Positions 19,765 to 33,625 of a stretch of 64,000 nucleotides of DNA are shown here, piece after piece. The position numbers and the translations under genes are program-made. The stretch's first letter is position 1, and each line of letters begins with the position of its first letter. The notes beneath the pieces are model-generated. The model did no database searches. It was not told the DNA's origin and saw nothing but the letters and a program-made list of their open reading frames with translations. This DNA comes from Mumia sp050632745 (GTDB lineage: Bacteria > Actinomycetota > Actinomycetes > Propionibacteriales > Nocardioidaceae): the NCBI RefSeq assembly GCF_050632745.1, contig NZ_JBODSD010000002.1, forward strand, positions 310,001-374,000, in the 5' to 3' direction.

Positions 19765-20939
19765 CAGCCTCGGACTTCCTGGATCGTGGTGGAGATCCAG
19801 TCGCGCGCGGAGTCGAACCACTCCTCGCCGACCGGAGTCGTCGCGATCGCCGCACCGAGCGCGACCACGGCGACGAGCAGGATCAGGAGCACCTGGAGCC
19901 AGGTGAACCGTGGCCGGTGCAGCCCGGTGATCGCCTTGGCGTCCACGAGCTTGGCGCCCAGCCGCAGCCGGGTCAGGTAGCGGGTCGCGCCGCCGGAGCG
20001 TGCCGAGTCGAGGAACTCCTCCAGCGTGCCGAAGCCACCGACCGTCACGACCACCCGCGCACCGCGGGCGTCAGCGAGCAGTAGGGCCGCCTCCTCCGAG
20101 CCGCTGGTCCCCGGGAACTCGACCGAGGTCCGCTGCAGCCGCTCGAGGCGCTCCTCCAGCTCGGCGTGGCGGCGCGACGCCGTGACGACGATCTCGCCGG
20201 CGGCGCGCAGCGTGCGGTCGCTCATCTGGCCGATGTCCCCGACCACGACGGCTGGCTCGTAGCCCGCGACCATCAACGCGTCCGCGCCGGAGTCCACGCC
20301 GACGAGCACCGGCTTGCGCTCCTTGAGGTAGCGCTTCATCGCCTTGATCTCCGCGCGCGCGTCCGCGCCCGGGAGGACGACGACGACCTCCTTGCCCTCG
20401 AGGTCGGTGGCGAGGTCGGGCACGCCGACGCCCTCGAGGAGCAGCGCGTGCTCGCGTCGCAGGTACTCGCCGCTGTTGGCCGCAAGGGTCTCGAGCTGCA
20501 CGGACATGCCGTTGCGGCCGCGCGACAGCATCTCGTCGACCAGCGCCTCGTCCACCAGGGTGCCCTCGACGACGGGCTCTCCCCCGCGGACGAGGGTCGC
20601 CCCGTCCAGCCCGACCTTCTCCCCGTCCTTGACGACGCTCAGCAGGTCGGGCCCGACGGCGTCGAGAAGCGGGACGCCGGCCCGTACGAGGACCTGGGGG
20701 CCGAGGTTCGGGTAGCGCCCCGTGCTCGAGGCAGCGACGTTCACGACCGCGGCGGCGCCGCGCTCGCGAAGCTCCTCGGCGGTGCTGCGGTCGAGATCGG
20801 GAAGGTCGACGACGGCGACGTCGCCGGCGCGGACGCGTCTCACGTCGCGCGGGCTGCGCACGACACGCACCGACCCCATGACGTCGAGCTCGGTGTCGCG
20901 GGCCGTTCGGCGAAGATTCAGCAGGCTCACCGTCGTCAT
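19764..20939 (-). CDS. steA: Cytokinetic ring protein SteA-like
   Basis: A 391-residue protein with an N-terminal region of unknown fold, then a thiamin-pyrophosphokinase-like domain (KPVLVGVDSGADALMVAGYEPAVVVGDIGQMSD), and a single C-terminal membrane helix at about 340-365 (FTWLQVLLILLVAVVAL). In Corynebacterium SteA works with SteB at the division site, affecting peptidoglycan hydrolysis. The TPPK-like domain keeps DSGAD and GDIGQMSD. Whether it binds a nucleotide is unknown. The downstream mctB-like protein may play the SteB-like partner role. Confidence 0.87.
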   Translation of the reverse strand: MTTVSLLNLRRTARDTELDVMGSVRVVRSPRDVRRVRAGDVAVVDLPDLDRSTAEELRERGAAAVVNVAASSTGRYPNLGPQVLVRAGVPLLDAVGPDLLSVVKDGEKVGLDGATLVRGGEPVVEGTLVDEALVDEMLSRGRNGMSVQLETLAANSGEYLRREHALLLEGVGVPDLATDLEGKEVVVVLPGADARAEIKAMKRYLKERKPVLVGVDSGADALMVAGYEPAVVVGDIGQMSDRTLRAAGEIVVTASRRHAELEERLERLQRTSVEFPGTSGSEEAALLLADARGARVVVTVGGFGTLEEFLDSARSGGATRYLTRLRLGAKLVDAKAITGLHRPRFTWLQVLLILLVAVVALGAAIATTPVGEEWFDSARDWISTTIQEVRG

Positions 20940-21023
20940 GCTGCCACCGGATCCGCTGGGATCGGCGCACCCGACGGGGCGTGGCGTGTCCGGTTCTCGC
21001 GCGCGATGTCCGGATCGGGCGGC

Positions 21024-22727
21024 TCAGCGCAGCGCGCGGTCCTCCGCGGCGAGATCGACCAGCTCACGCGCGTGCGCCTCGGCCGTCGCCGACCCCTCGA
21101 GCCCGGCGAGCATGCGCGACAGCTCCGCCACCCGGGCGTCGTCGTCCAGCAGCCCGACCCCGCTCGTCGTGACGGTGCCGTCGTCGGACTTGAGCACGTG
21201 GTAGTGCCGGTCCCCGAACGCCGCCACCTGCGGCAGGTGGGTGACCACGAGGACCTGGGCGTTGGCCGCGAGCCGGGCGAGCCGTCGTCCGACCTCGATC
21301 GCCGCGCGTCCGCCGATCCCGGCGTCGACCTCGTCGAAGACGAACGTCGGCACGCTGGCGCGGTCGGCCAGCACCACCTCGAGCGCGAGCATGACCCGGG
21401 AGAGCTCGCCCCCGCTCGCACCCTTGGCGAGCGGGCGGGGAGCCGCGCCGGCGTTCGCGGCGAGCAGCATCTCGACCGCGTCGACGCCGTCGGGACCGAG
21501 GTCGGCCGCCTCAGGCGACGCCGGCGCCTCGACCTCGACCTCGATCCGCGCGTGCGGCATCGCGAGCGCCTCCAGCTCGGCACCGACCTCGGCGGCGAGC
21601 CGTACGGCGGACTCCCGTCGCCGCTCGGTGATCCCCGCCGCCTGCTCGAGGAGATCGCGCTCGAGGGCGTCGATCTCGTCGCGCAGCTCGGCGATCCGGC
21701 CGTCGTCGCCCTGCAGCGTGGTCGCCCGGACCTGCGCCTCCTCGGCCCAGCGGAGCACGTCGGCGAGCTCGGGACCGTACTTGCGGGTCAGCCCGGCGAG
21801 CGCGGCCCGGCGCTCGGAGACCGCCGCCAGCCGGGCCGGGTCGACCTCGACCCCGTCGGAGTACGACGCCAGCTCCGCCGCGACGTCGCTGACGGTGAAG
21901 CGCACCTCGTCGAGCCGGCGCGCCTGCGCGTCCAGCGCGGGGTCGTGCTCACGGACCCCCTCGAGCAGCGCGCTCGCCCGTCCCAGGAGGTCGAGGACGT
22001 CCGCAGCGTCGTCGGTGTCGGAGAGGAGGCCGTGCGCCTGGGCCGCGGCGAGCACCAGCGACTCGGCGTGCGCGAGCCGTCCTTCTTCGACACGCAAGGC
22101 GTCGTCCTCGCCCTCCTCCGGCGCCACGGCCGCGATCTCGTCGAGCCCGAACAGCAGGACGTCGAGCTCGCGGGCGCGCTCCTGGCTCGCCGACGTCAGC
22201 TCGTCGAGCGTCCGGCGCGCCTCCAGCAGCCGTGCGTACGCCGGCCGGTAGGCGTCGAGCAGCCCCTCGACGTCGCCGAAGCGGTCGAGCGCCTCGCGCT
22301 GGGCCCCGGTGCGCAGCAGCCGGTGCTGGTCGGACTGGCCGTGCACCGCGACGAGCTGCTCGCTGAGCCGCGCCAGCATTCCCGCGGGGACCGACGCGCC
22401 GCCGAGGTACGCGCGCGACCGCCCGTCCTTGCCGATGGTGCGGGCCAGGACCAGCGCGTCGCCGTCGGTCTCCGCGGGGGTCTCCTCGAGGACCGCGCGT
22501 ACGGCGGGGAGCGCGCCCACGTCGACGGTCGCCTCGACGCGGAGCCGGTCGGCGCCGTGCCGCACCAGTCCCGCATCCGCCCGCGCCCCGCGGAGGAGCC
22601 CGAGGGCGGTGACGACCATGGTCTTGCCGGCGCCGGTCTCGCCGGTGATCACCGTCAGTCCCGGACCGAGCTCGAGCTCGGCGTCGGCGATCACGCCCAG
22701 CGACGACAGCCGGATCTCCTGCCACAC
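21024..22727 (-). CDS. recN: DNA repair protein RecN
   Basis: An SMC-like ATPase acting at double-strand breaks. Walker A ITGETGAGKTMVV is near residue 30. A long Glu/Arg/Ala-rich coiled-coil region (about 150-370) separates it from the ABC signature KGASGGELSRVMLALE and Walker B PTFVFDEVDAGIGGRAA. Length 567. GTG start. It sits in the conserved tlyA-nadK-recN order. I see no LexA box directly upstream, so expression probably comes from the operon promoter. Confidence 0.96.
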   Translation of the reverse strand: MWQEIRLSSLGVIADAELELGPGLTVITGETGAGKTMVVTALGLLRGARADAGLVRHGADRLRVEATVDVGALPAVRAVLEETPAETDGDALVLARTIGKDGRSRAYLGGASVPAGMLARLSEQLVAVHGQSDQHRLLRTGAQREALDRFGDVEGLLDAYRPAYARLLEARRTLDELTSASQERARELDVLLFGLDEIAAVAPEEGEDDALRVEEGRLAHAESLVLAAAQAHGLLSDTDDAADVLDLLGRASALLEGVREHDPALDAQARRLDEVRFTVSDVAAELASYSDGVEVDPARLAAVSERRAALAGLTRKYGPELADVLRWAEEAQVRATTLQGDDGRIAELRDEIDALERDLLEQAAGITERRRESAVRLAAEVGAELEALAMPHARIEVEVEAPASPEAADLGPDGVDAVEMLLAANAGAAPRPLAKGASGGELSRVMLALEVVLADRASVPTFVFDEVDAGIGGRAAIEVGRRLARLAANAQVLVVTHLPQVAAFGDRHYHVLKSDDGTVTTSGVGLLDDDARVAELSRMLAGLEGSATAEAHARELVDLAAEDRALR

Positions 22728-22734
22728 GGCAGCC

Positions 22735-23718
22735 TCACCCCTCCTCGGGTCGGACGTCGTCGGCGGAGCCGCGCCGGTCCTCCGCCGTCATGCGGTGCGC
22801 GGCGGCGCCGCGCCAGCCGCTGACCGGCAGGTCGAACTTGCGGACCAGCCGGTCCGTGAACGGCGCCTGGTGGAGCCGGGCAAGGCGGATGTGCTTCTCC
22901 CCCTGCCGCACCTCGACGCGTGCGCCCGGCGGCAGGTCGTACGTCCGCCGTCCGTCGCACCACAGCACCCCCGACGCCGGCGCCTCGGGGATCACCTGGA
23001 TCGAGAGCAGCGATGTCGGCGACACCACCATCGGCCGGGCGAACAGCGCGTGCGCGCTGATCGGCACCATCAGCAGCGCCTGCACCTCGGGCCAGACCAC
23101 CGGGCCGCCGGCACTGAAGTTGTACGCCGTGGAGCCGGTCGGCGTCGCGCAGACGACGCCGTCGCACCCCCAGCGGGAGACGGGCCGGTCGTCGATCGCC
23201 ACCACGACCTCGAGCATCCGCTCGCGGGACGCCTTCTCGACGGCGGCCTCGTTGAGCGCCCAGCTGCGGGCGACCTCCTGGTCGTCGACGAAGACGCGCG
23301 CGTCGACGGTCATGCGCTCCTCGACGGTGTACTGGCGCTCGACCACCCTGCGGACGGTGTAGTCGAGGTCGTCCACGTCGGCCTCCGCGAGGAACCCGAC
23401 GTGGCCGAGGTTGACGCCGACCAGCGGCGTCCCGCACTCGCGGACCAGCTCGGCCGCGCGCAGCAGCGTGCCGTCGCCGCCGAAGACGACCGCGAGCTCG
23501 CACCCGCGCCCTGCCGCCGGCTCGACCGGCACGACCTCCGCGTCGGGGAGCCCCCAGCGCTCGAGCGCCGGCGCGTCCTCGGTGACGACCCGCACCGCGA
23601 TGCCCTCCGAGACCATCGCGCGGGCGAACTCGGCGGCGACCTTGCTCGCCTCGTCGCGGCCGGTGTGGGCGAGGATCAGCACGCGTCGCCCACTGCTCAT
23701 CGATGGCGCAGTGCTCAC
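22735..23718 (-). CDS. nadK: NAD kinase
   Basis: Makes NADP from NAD and ATP. VVFGGDGTLLRAAE is the defining GGDGT motif with the catalytic Asp, followed by GVNLGHVGFLAE, ALNEAAVEK and TPTGSTAYNFSAGGP. About 327 residues from the GTG at 23718, which is favoured by GGGAG just upstream and a GTGA overlap with tlyA; an ATG at 23700 is an alternative. Seven bases separate it from recN. Confidence 0.95.
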   Translation of the reverse strand: MSTAPSMSSGRRVLILAHTGRDEASKVAAEFARAMVSEGIAVRVVTEDAPALERWGLPDAEVVPVEPAAGRGCELAVVFGGDGTLLRAAELVRECGTPLVGVNLGHVGFLAEADVDDLDYTVRRVVERQYTVEERMTVDARVFVDDQEVARSWALNEAAVEKASRERMLEVVVAIDDRPVSRWGCDGVVCATPTGSTAYNFSAGGPVVWPEVQALLMVPISAHALFARPMVVSPTSLLSIQVIPEAPASGVLWCDGRRTYDLPPGARVEVRQGEKHIRLARLHQAPFTDRLVRKFDLPVSGWRGAAAHRMTAEDRRGSADDVRPEEG

Positions 23719-24548
23719 TGGTGCTCCCGTCCGTTCGGCGACCCCAGCGGACCCGCGTCCACCGCCGCGCGGACCTCGTCCTCGGCGACGGGCGGGGCGT
23801 CCCGCCGGAACCACCCAAAGTACTCGACGTTGCCGGTCGGGCCTGGCAACGGGCTGGCAGCCACCGCGCGGGTGCCCCACCCGACCGCCTCCGCAGCGCG
23901 GCACACCCCGAGGACCGCCTCGACGTGGAGCGCCGGGTCGCGGACCACGCCCTTCTTGCCGACCCGGTCCTTGCCCACCTCGAACTGCGGCTTCACCATC
24001 AGCACCATGTCGCCGCCGGCGTCGCACACCCGCGCGAGGGCGGGCATCACGAGCGTCAGCGAGATGAACGACAGGTCCGACACCACGAGGTCCACCGGAC
24101 CGCCGATCGTGTCGACCTCGAGCTCCCGGACGTTGGTGCGGTCGTGGACGGCCACCCGTGGGTCCTGCTGCAGCGCCCAGACCAGCTGGCCGTAGCCGAC
24201 GTCGACCGCCACGACCTCCCTGACGCCCCGCCGCAGGAGCACGTCGGTGAACCCGCCCGTCGACGCGCCGGCGTCGAGACAGCGCCTCCCGGCCACGGTG
24301 AGCCCGAGCGGTTCGAACGCCTCGAGCGCGCCGAGCAGCTTGTACGCTCCGCGCGACGCGTAGCCCGGATCGTTCTCCGCGTCCTTCACCACGACGGCCT
24401 GGTCGGTCGTCACCTGCGTCGCGGGCTTGGACGCCCTGGCGCCGTCGACGGTCACGCGCCCTGCGGCGATGAGCTCGCTGGCCTGCTCCCGCGAGCGTGC
24501 CAGCCCCCGCCGTACGAGCTCGGCGTCCAGACGGATCCGTCGGCTCAC
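23715..24548 (-). CDS. tlyA: TlyA-family 16S/23S rRNA 2'-O-methyltransferase (hemolysin A family)
   Basis: An N-terminal S4 domain (RLDAELVRRGLARSREQASELIAAGRVTV) binds RNA. The FtsJ-like methyltransferase fold follows, with the SAM motif CLDAGASTGGFTDVLLRRG and DLVVSDLSFISLT. In mycobacteria TlyA methylates 16S C1409 and 23S C1920 and its activity sets sensitivity to capreomycin. 277 residues. GTG start overlapping the preceding small gene (GTGA). Confidence 0.94.
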   Translation of the reverse strand: MSRRIRLDAELVRRGLARSREQASELIAAGRVTVDGARASKPATQVTTDQAVVVKDAENDPGYASRGAYKLLGALEAFEPLGLTVAGRRCLDAGASTGGFTDVLLRRGVREVVAVDVGYGQLVWALQQDPRVAVHDRTNVRELEVDTIGGPVDLVVSDLSFISLTLVMPALARVCDAGGDMVLMVKPQFEVGKDRVGKKGVVRDPALHVEAVLGVCRAAEAVGWGTRAVAASPLPGPTGNVEYFGWFRRDAPPVAEDEVRAAVDAGPLGSPNGREHQ

Positions 24549-24844
24549 GACGAGCCGGGCCGGTCCTGGCCGGCCGTCTGCAAGACCTCGCGGAGCTTGG
24601 CGTGAACCCGCTCATACACCGCGAGGTGCTCGTCGACCGGCAGGTCCGCAAGCTTCTCGAGGTCAGCGAGCACCGCCTCGACGCGCGGGTCGGGACCCTC
24701 GTCCTCGGACGCCGCCGTCGCCTGCGGCCGCGGCGGCGGCGGCGGGCCTGGCCGCGGCCCGGGCGTCGTCGGCGGCCCCGGTCGAGGCCCGGGCGTGGGC
24801 GTCTGCGTCGGCGGCTGATCGCGCTCCGATGCGCCTTCGGTCAT
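24545..24844 (-). CDS. Small proline-rich protein with conserved helical tail (99 aa)
   Basis: ATG preceded by an AGGAG-like site (GAAGGAGCG region). The first half is almost only Pro, Gly, Thr and Arg and must be disordered. The second half (PRVEAVLADLEKLADLPVDEHLAVYERVHAKLREVL) is an amphipathic helical segment seen in many actinobacteria at this place before tlyA. No function is known. GTGA overlap with tlyA suggests co-production. Confidence 0.8.
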   Translation of the reverse strand: MTEGASERDQPPTQTPTPGPRPGPPTTPGPRPGPPPPPRPQATAASEDEGPDPRVEAVLADLEKLADLPVDEHLAVYERVHAKLREVLQTAGQDRPGSS

Positions 24845-24872
24845 CTCGCGCTCCTTCGTCTCACCGGCTCGA

Positions 24873-25997
24873 TCATCGCACTCCCCAGCCGTCGAGCGCG
24901 GCACGGATCGCGGACAGGTCGAGCCGGGCCGCGGACTCCCCTGCCACCTCGTCACGCCGGTGCCACGCGAGGGCCACCGCGGCCCGCAGGATCTCCACGG
25001 CGGCCAGGGTGTCGTCCGCTGCGCCCGCGCCGTCCACGACGAGCGCTCCGTCGTCGTACAGCACCGCGTGCCGTCCGCACCGTGCCGCGTCCGCGCCCAC
25101 CTCCACCGCCGGCTGGGGCAGCGCGAGCGCCCGCAGGTCCGGCGCGACGTACGTCGGACGTGCCGGCGGCGGCGCCGAGACGACCGCGTCGAGGTCGCTG
25201 ACCCCGGTCATCACGAGCAGGCTGTCGGCACCGACGTTGTTGGCGCCCTCGATGTCGGTGTCCAGGCGGTCACCGACCACGAGGGGACGCGAGCCGCCGA
25301 CGCGCAGGACCGTCTCGTCGAACAGCGGAGGGTACGGCTTGCCCGCCACCTCCGGACTCCGTCCCGTCGCCGTGGCGACCGCAGCGACGAGCGTCCCGTT
25401 GCCCGGCGCGATCCCGCGTGCGGTGGGGATGGAGCCGTCGGTGTTGCTCGCCACCCACGGGATCCCGCGCGCCACCGCGTACGCGCCCTCGGCCAGCTGC
25501 GGCCACCCGAGGTCGGGCGAGAACCCCTGCACCACAGCGTCGGGCTCGTCCTCGGCCGAGGTGACCGCCACCAGGCCGTGCTCGTCGAGCGCCCTGAGCA
25601 GCCCTTCGCCGCCGACGACGAGGACCTTGGACCCCTTCGGGACGAGGCCGGCCACGAGCCGACCGGCGGCCTGCGCCGAGGTCACGACGCCGTCGTCGTC
25701 GGTCGGCATGCCGAGACCCCGCAGCTTGTCGACGACCGCCTCGGGCGTCCTGGCGGCGTTGTTGGTGACGTAGGCCAGCCGCAGTCCTGCCTCGCGCGCC
25801 TCCTCGAGACTCTGGGCGACGTGGTCGACGGCCTCCTCGCCGCGGTAGACGACGCCGTCGAGGTCGAGCATCGCCACGTCGTAGCCCTCGCGCAACGGCG
25901 TCTCGGAGGCCGCGAGGCGCAGCGTCGGGCGGCGCCGGGGGTCGGAGGACGGGGGCGGCCAGGCCGACGAGCCGGGTCTGATCGTGTGGTCGCGCAT
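24873..25997 (-). CDS. HAD-superfamily subfamily IIA phosphatase (NagD-like)
   Basis: After a 40-residue variable start, AMLDLDGVVYRGEEAV supplies the catalytic DxD (near 45). YVTNNAARTPEAV is motif II with the type IIA cap. GKPYPPLFDET and VVGDRLDTDIEGANNVGADSLLVMTGV are motifs III and IV. It dephosphorylates small phosphates (sugar phosphate or glycerol phosphate, as in family members). About 90 extra C-terminal residues form a helical extension not found in NagD. First gene of the minus-strand series, divergent from the DUF1015 gene. Confidence 0.9.
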   Translation of the reverse strand: MRDHTIRPGSSAWPPPSSDPRRRPTLRLAASETPLREGYDVAMLDLDGVVYRGEEAVDHVAQSLEEAREAGLRLAYVTNNAARTPEAVVDKLRGLGMPTDDDGVVTSAQAAGRLVAGLVPKGSKVLVVGGEGLLRALDEHGLVAVTSAEDEPDAVVQGFSPDLGWPQLAEGAYAVARGIPWVASNTDGSIPTARGIAPGNGTLVAAVATATGRSPEVAGKPYPPLFDETVLRVGGSRPLVVGDRLDTDIEGANNVGADSLLVMTGVSDLDAVVSAPPPARPTYVAPDLRALALPQPAVEVGADAARCGRHAVLYDDGALVVDGAGAADDTLAAVEILRAAVALAWHRRDEVAGESAARLDLSAIRAALDGWGVR

Positions 25998-26041
25998 CGT
26001 CGACCAGCGTAGGGCCCGGGCGCCTGTCCTACGATGCACCG

Positions 26042-27142
26042 GTGGACAACGCCGCGATCCGACCGTTCCGGGCTGTGGGTTTCGCGGGCGGCACCGAGGC
26101 CGTCTCCTCCCGGACCTACGTTCCCTCCGTCAGCTGGTCGCGCGTCCCCCAGGAGCTCCCGGAGCACCACGTGCTCCGGCTCCTCGAGCCCGCGTTCCGC
26201 GACGACGACCCGTACGAGGCCGCGCGCACCGCCGCGGCCTGGCTCACGGAGGGCGTGCTCGCGGTCGACGCCGAGCCTTCCTTCTACGCGTACCGGACGG
26301 TCGACGCCGGCCGCGAGGCGGTGGGCGTCGTCGTCCTCGTCGACCTCGAGGCCGGTCGCCTGCGCCCGCACGAGGACGTGATCGCCGCGTACGCGATCCG
26401 CCAGGCCCGTCTCGCCGAGGCCACGCGTGCGCAGTGGGAGCCGATCACCGCGTACACCACCGACGAGCCCGTCGGCCCCCTTCTCGCGGCGACCCTCACG
26501 CGCCCTGCGGACCACGTCGCCCTCGACGACGCACGATCCGACGAGGTCTGGGCCATCACGGACCCCCCGACGCTCGACGCCCTCGGCGAGCGCCTGGCGG
26601 ACCAGTCGCTGGTCATCGCCGACGGCCACCACCGGTACGCGGCCTGGCGCACCGCACCGGACCGCGAGGGCCGGCTGGCGCTGACACTCGTGCTCGACCC
26701 GCCCGCGCTCGACGTGGGGCCGATCCACCGCGTGGTCGCGAGGCTGGACCTCGACGACGCGCTCAAGGGACTCCCCCTGCCCGTGGTGGAGCTCGACGAC
26801 GTCGACACCGCAGCCGCGTTCGTGGAGCACGGGGAGACGCGCTGCGTCCTCACCGACGGCCGGCGGTTCCTGGGCGTCAACGCGTACGAGTGCGCCCCCT
26901 GCTGGGTGGAGGACGTCTTCACCCCTCACCACGGTCTCGAGTCCGAGGCGGTCAGCTACGAGCCGGACCTCCGGATGGCTGCGCGTACGGCGGCCGTCGA
27001 GGGCGGTGTCGCCCTCCTGCTCTCGACGCCGTTGCTCGACACGGTGACGCGCGCGGCGACGACGGGCCGGCTGCTGCCGCACAAGTCGTCATGGTTCCGT
27101 CCGAAGCCGCGCGTCGGCATGGTCATGCGGCGCTGGGCGTGA
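26042..27142 (+). CDS. DUF1015 family protein
   Basis: A 366-residue protein with the family motifs PFRAVGF near the start, FYAYRT, GVVVLVDLEAGRLRPHEDV, VIADGHHRYAAW and LLPHKSSWFRPKPRVGMVMRRW at the end. DUF1015 proteins are cytosolic and often found near serine or sugar-phosphate metabolism. Some have been proposed as kinases; here I can state only the family. GTG start at 26042, 44 bases from the divergent HAD gene, so both promoters lie in a very short region. Confidence 0.9.
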   Translation: MDNAAIRPFRAVGFAGGTEAVSSRTYVPSVSWSRVPQELPEHHVLRLLEPAFRDDDPYEAARTAAAWLTEGVLAVDAEPSFYAYRTVDAGREAVGVVVLVDLEAGRLRPHEDVIAAYAIRQARLAEATRAQWEPITAYTTDEPVGPLLAATLTRPADHVALDDARSDEVWAITDPPTLDALGERLADQSLVIADGHHRYAAWRTAPDREGRLALTLVLDPPALDVGPIHRVVARLDLDDALKGLPLPVVELDDVDTAAAFVEHGETRCVLTDGRRFLGVNAYECAPCWVEDVFTPHHGLESEAVSYEPDLRMAARTAAVEGGVALLLSTPLLDTVTRAATTGRLLPHKSSWFRPKPRVGMVMRRWA

Positions 27143-27148
27143 ACTCGG

Positions 27149-27177
27149 TTGCGTCACCGCGACCCCACGACTAGCGT
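27149..27177 (+). promoter_or_regulatory. Sigma-70-type promoter before the patatin unit
   Basis: TTGCGT and TAGCGT are separated by 17 bases, a fair match to the -35 and -10 boxes, starting 7 bases after the DUF1015 stop. It would drive the short ORF and the patatin gene. Confidence 0.5.
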
Positions 27178-27214
27178 CGTCGCGATCGTGCTCGACCGGC
27201 AGGAGGTGAGACCC

Positions 27215-27274
27215 ATGTCCGCAGTGTCCCCAGTGGGTGCTCCCCTGCCGTCCACGATCGAGCGACCGAGGTAG
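27215..27274 (+). CDS. Short upstream ORF (19 aa), candidate leader peptide
   Basis: AGGAGGTGA, a near-perfect ribosome-binding site, lies 5 bases before an ATG. The ORF runs MSAVSPVGAPL... to a TAG 46 bases before the patatin start. The ribosome-binding site is stronger than that of the next gene. It may be a leader peptide that tunes downstream translation, or a chance ORF. No attenuator hairpin or codon run is obvious. Confidence 0.45.
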   Translation: MSAVSPVGAPLPSTIERPR

Positions 27275-27320
27275 TCGCCACCGGGAGCGCCCGTCTCGCA
27301 CCTCGCGAAAGGCGACTCCC

Positions 27321-28262
27321 ATGAACACCACACCTGCTTCACAGCCCCAGATCGACGCCACTCCGCGGCTGACCGCCGCCGGGGAGCACGCCTTGGTCCT
27401 CGGTGGCGGCGGATCGACCGGAAACGCCTGGCTGATCGGCGTCCTCGCCGGTCTGTACGACGCCGGGCTGGACGTCACCACCGCCGACGTCACCGTCGGA
27501 ACGTCGGCCGGCTCGACGGCCGCGGCCCAGATCGCCGGCGCGTCGCCGCCGGACCTGCTCGCGGCCATCCTCGACGCGCCACCTCCACCGCGGCCGCCGT
27601 CGCACGCACACGACCGACGAGGCGCGGCCGTCAGGCCGACGCTGGACCACCTCGAGCGGACGCGGCGGATCATCGCCTCCGCAGAAGACCCGGCCGACCT
27701 GCGCCGCAGGATGGGTGCGGCGGCGATCGAGCGGGCGGCTGCCTCCGACAGGAGCACGCAGTCACGATGGCGGGCGACCGTCGCTGCACGGCTGCCGAGC
27801 CAGCAGTGGCCGCAGCGCACCGTCCTCATCACGGCTGTCGATGCCCGCACCGGTGAGCCGGTCGTGTTCGACCGCGAGAGTGGCGTCGACCTGGCGGACG
27901 CTGTCGCGGCCAGCTGTTCCAGCGGCTCCGCGTACACGATCGGGAAGGCCCAGTACATCGACGGGGGCTACCGGACCAACGCCGAGAACGCCGATCTCGC
28001 GGCGGGCTACGCACGGGTACTCGTCCTCTCGCCCTTCGGAGGCAGAACACGGACGCCGCCCGACTGGGGCCTGGACCTGGCGTCACAGGTAGCCGCGCTG
28101 CGCACTGGAGGCAGCAGGGTGGAGACGGTCGTTCCCGACAGCAGCGCCGCGCACCTGTTCGGCGCGCGCGCGATGGATGGGTCTCTGCGGCCCGACGCGG
28201 CGCAGGCCGGCCACGAGCACGGCAGGGCCGTCGCGGAGCACCTCACCGCATTCTGGCGCTGA
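27321..28262 (+). CDS. Patatin-like phospholipase family protein
   Basis: A 313-residue cytosolic acyl hydrolase. LVLGGGGSTGNAW gives the oxyanion-hole glycines. VGTSAGST is the GxSxG nucleophile elbow, and YIDGGYRTNAEN has the DGG of the catalytic Ser-Asp dyad. AAGG precedes the ATG. Such enzymes release fatty acids from lipids; substrate and role are unknown. The terminator at 28298 ends the unit and also that of the convergent rRNA operon. Confidence 0.88.
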   Translation: MNTTPASQPQIDATPRLTAAGEHALVLGGGGSTGNAWLIGVLAGLYDAGLDVTTADVTVGTSAGSTAAAQIAGASPPDLLAAILDAPPPPRPPSHAHDRRGAAVRPTLDHLERTRRIIASAEDPADLRRRMGAAAIERAAASDRSTQSRWRATVAARLPSQQWPQRTVLITAVDARTGEPVVFDRESGVDLADAVAASCSSGSAYTIGKAQYIDGGYRTNAENADLAAGYARVLVLSPFGGRTRTPPDWGLDLASQVAALRTGGSRVETVVPDSSAAHLFGARAMDGSLRPDAAQAGHEHGRAVAEHLTAFWR

Positions 28263-28297
28263 CGCAGAGGTCACTCGGGCGACAACGCAGAAATGAC

Positions 28298-28330
28298 TGA
28301 AGGCCGTCACCACAGGTGACGGCCTTCAGC
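28298..28330. terminator. Bidirectional rRNA operon/patatin terminator
   Basis: A perfect 15-bp stem with a 3-base loop (CTGAAGGCCGTCACC-aca-GGTGACGGCCTTCAG). An A/T-rich stretch on the plus side (CCTAAATTTTG) separates it from the 5S gene. It ends the rRNA operon on the minus strand and the patatin gene on the plus strand. Confidence 0.93.
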
Positions 28331-28339
28331 CTAAATTTT

Positions 28340-28457
28340 GTCCGGCGGCGTCCTACTCTCCCACACAGTCTCCCGTGCAGTACCATCGGCGCTGAAGGGC
28401 TTAACTTCCGGGTTCGGAATGTTACCGGGTGTTTCCCCTTCGCCATGGCCGCCGTAA
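28340..28457 (-). rRNA. rrf: 5S ribosomal RNA
   Basis: On the minus strand it begins TTACGGCGGCCATGGCGAAG and ends with the complementary GCCGCCGGA, forming helix I. The internal sequence ACCCGGTAACATTCCGAACC is typical of bacterial 5S rRNA. About 118 bases. Ends are accurate to a few bases. Confidence 0.95.
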
Positions 28458-28524
28458 CCCTTCGGGTTACAACCCCAAAACTGAAGTATTCGGTTTTGGG
28501 TTCTGGGTTGTGATCCCAGAACCT

Positions 28525-28560
28525 CACAGTGGACGCATAAGTGTCATTGAAGTGTGTGTA
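28525..28560 (-). other. 3' arm of the pre-23S processing stem
   Basis: This spacer segment directly after 23S is complementary to 31671-31704 directly before 23S (core GCGTCCACTGTG pairs with CACAGTGGACGC; further pairing of the ACACTT and TACACACACT parts). The pair would form the long stem cut by RNase III. Two smaller hairpins with CCAAAAC/GTTTTGG and GTTCTGGG/CCCAGAAC arms fill the rest of the 23S-5S spacer. Confidence 0.75.
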
Positions 28561-33570
<5,010 letters not shown>

Positions 33571-33625
33571 AAACCCCACCAAAAGCAGGGCAACAACTTC
33601 TGTTGACCCGGACTAACTATTTGCT

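Noticed and set aside
20166..22823. 885-codon plus-strand ORF opposite steA and recN
   Set aside because: Antisense shadow of two well-defined genes; its translation is low-complexity and rich in Arg, Gly and Ala, with no family match.
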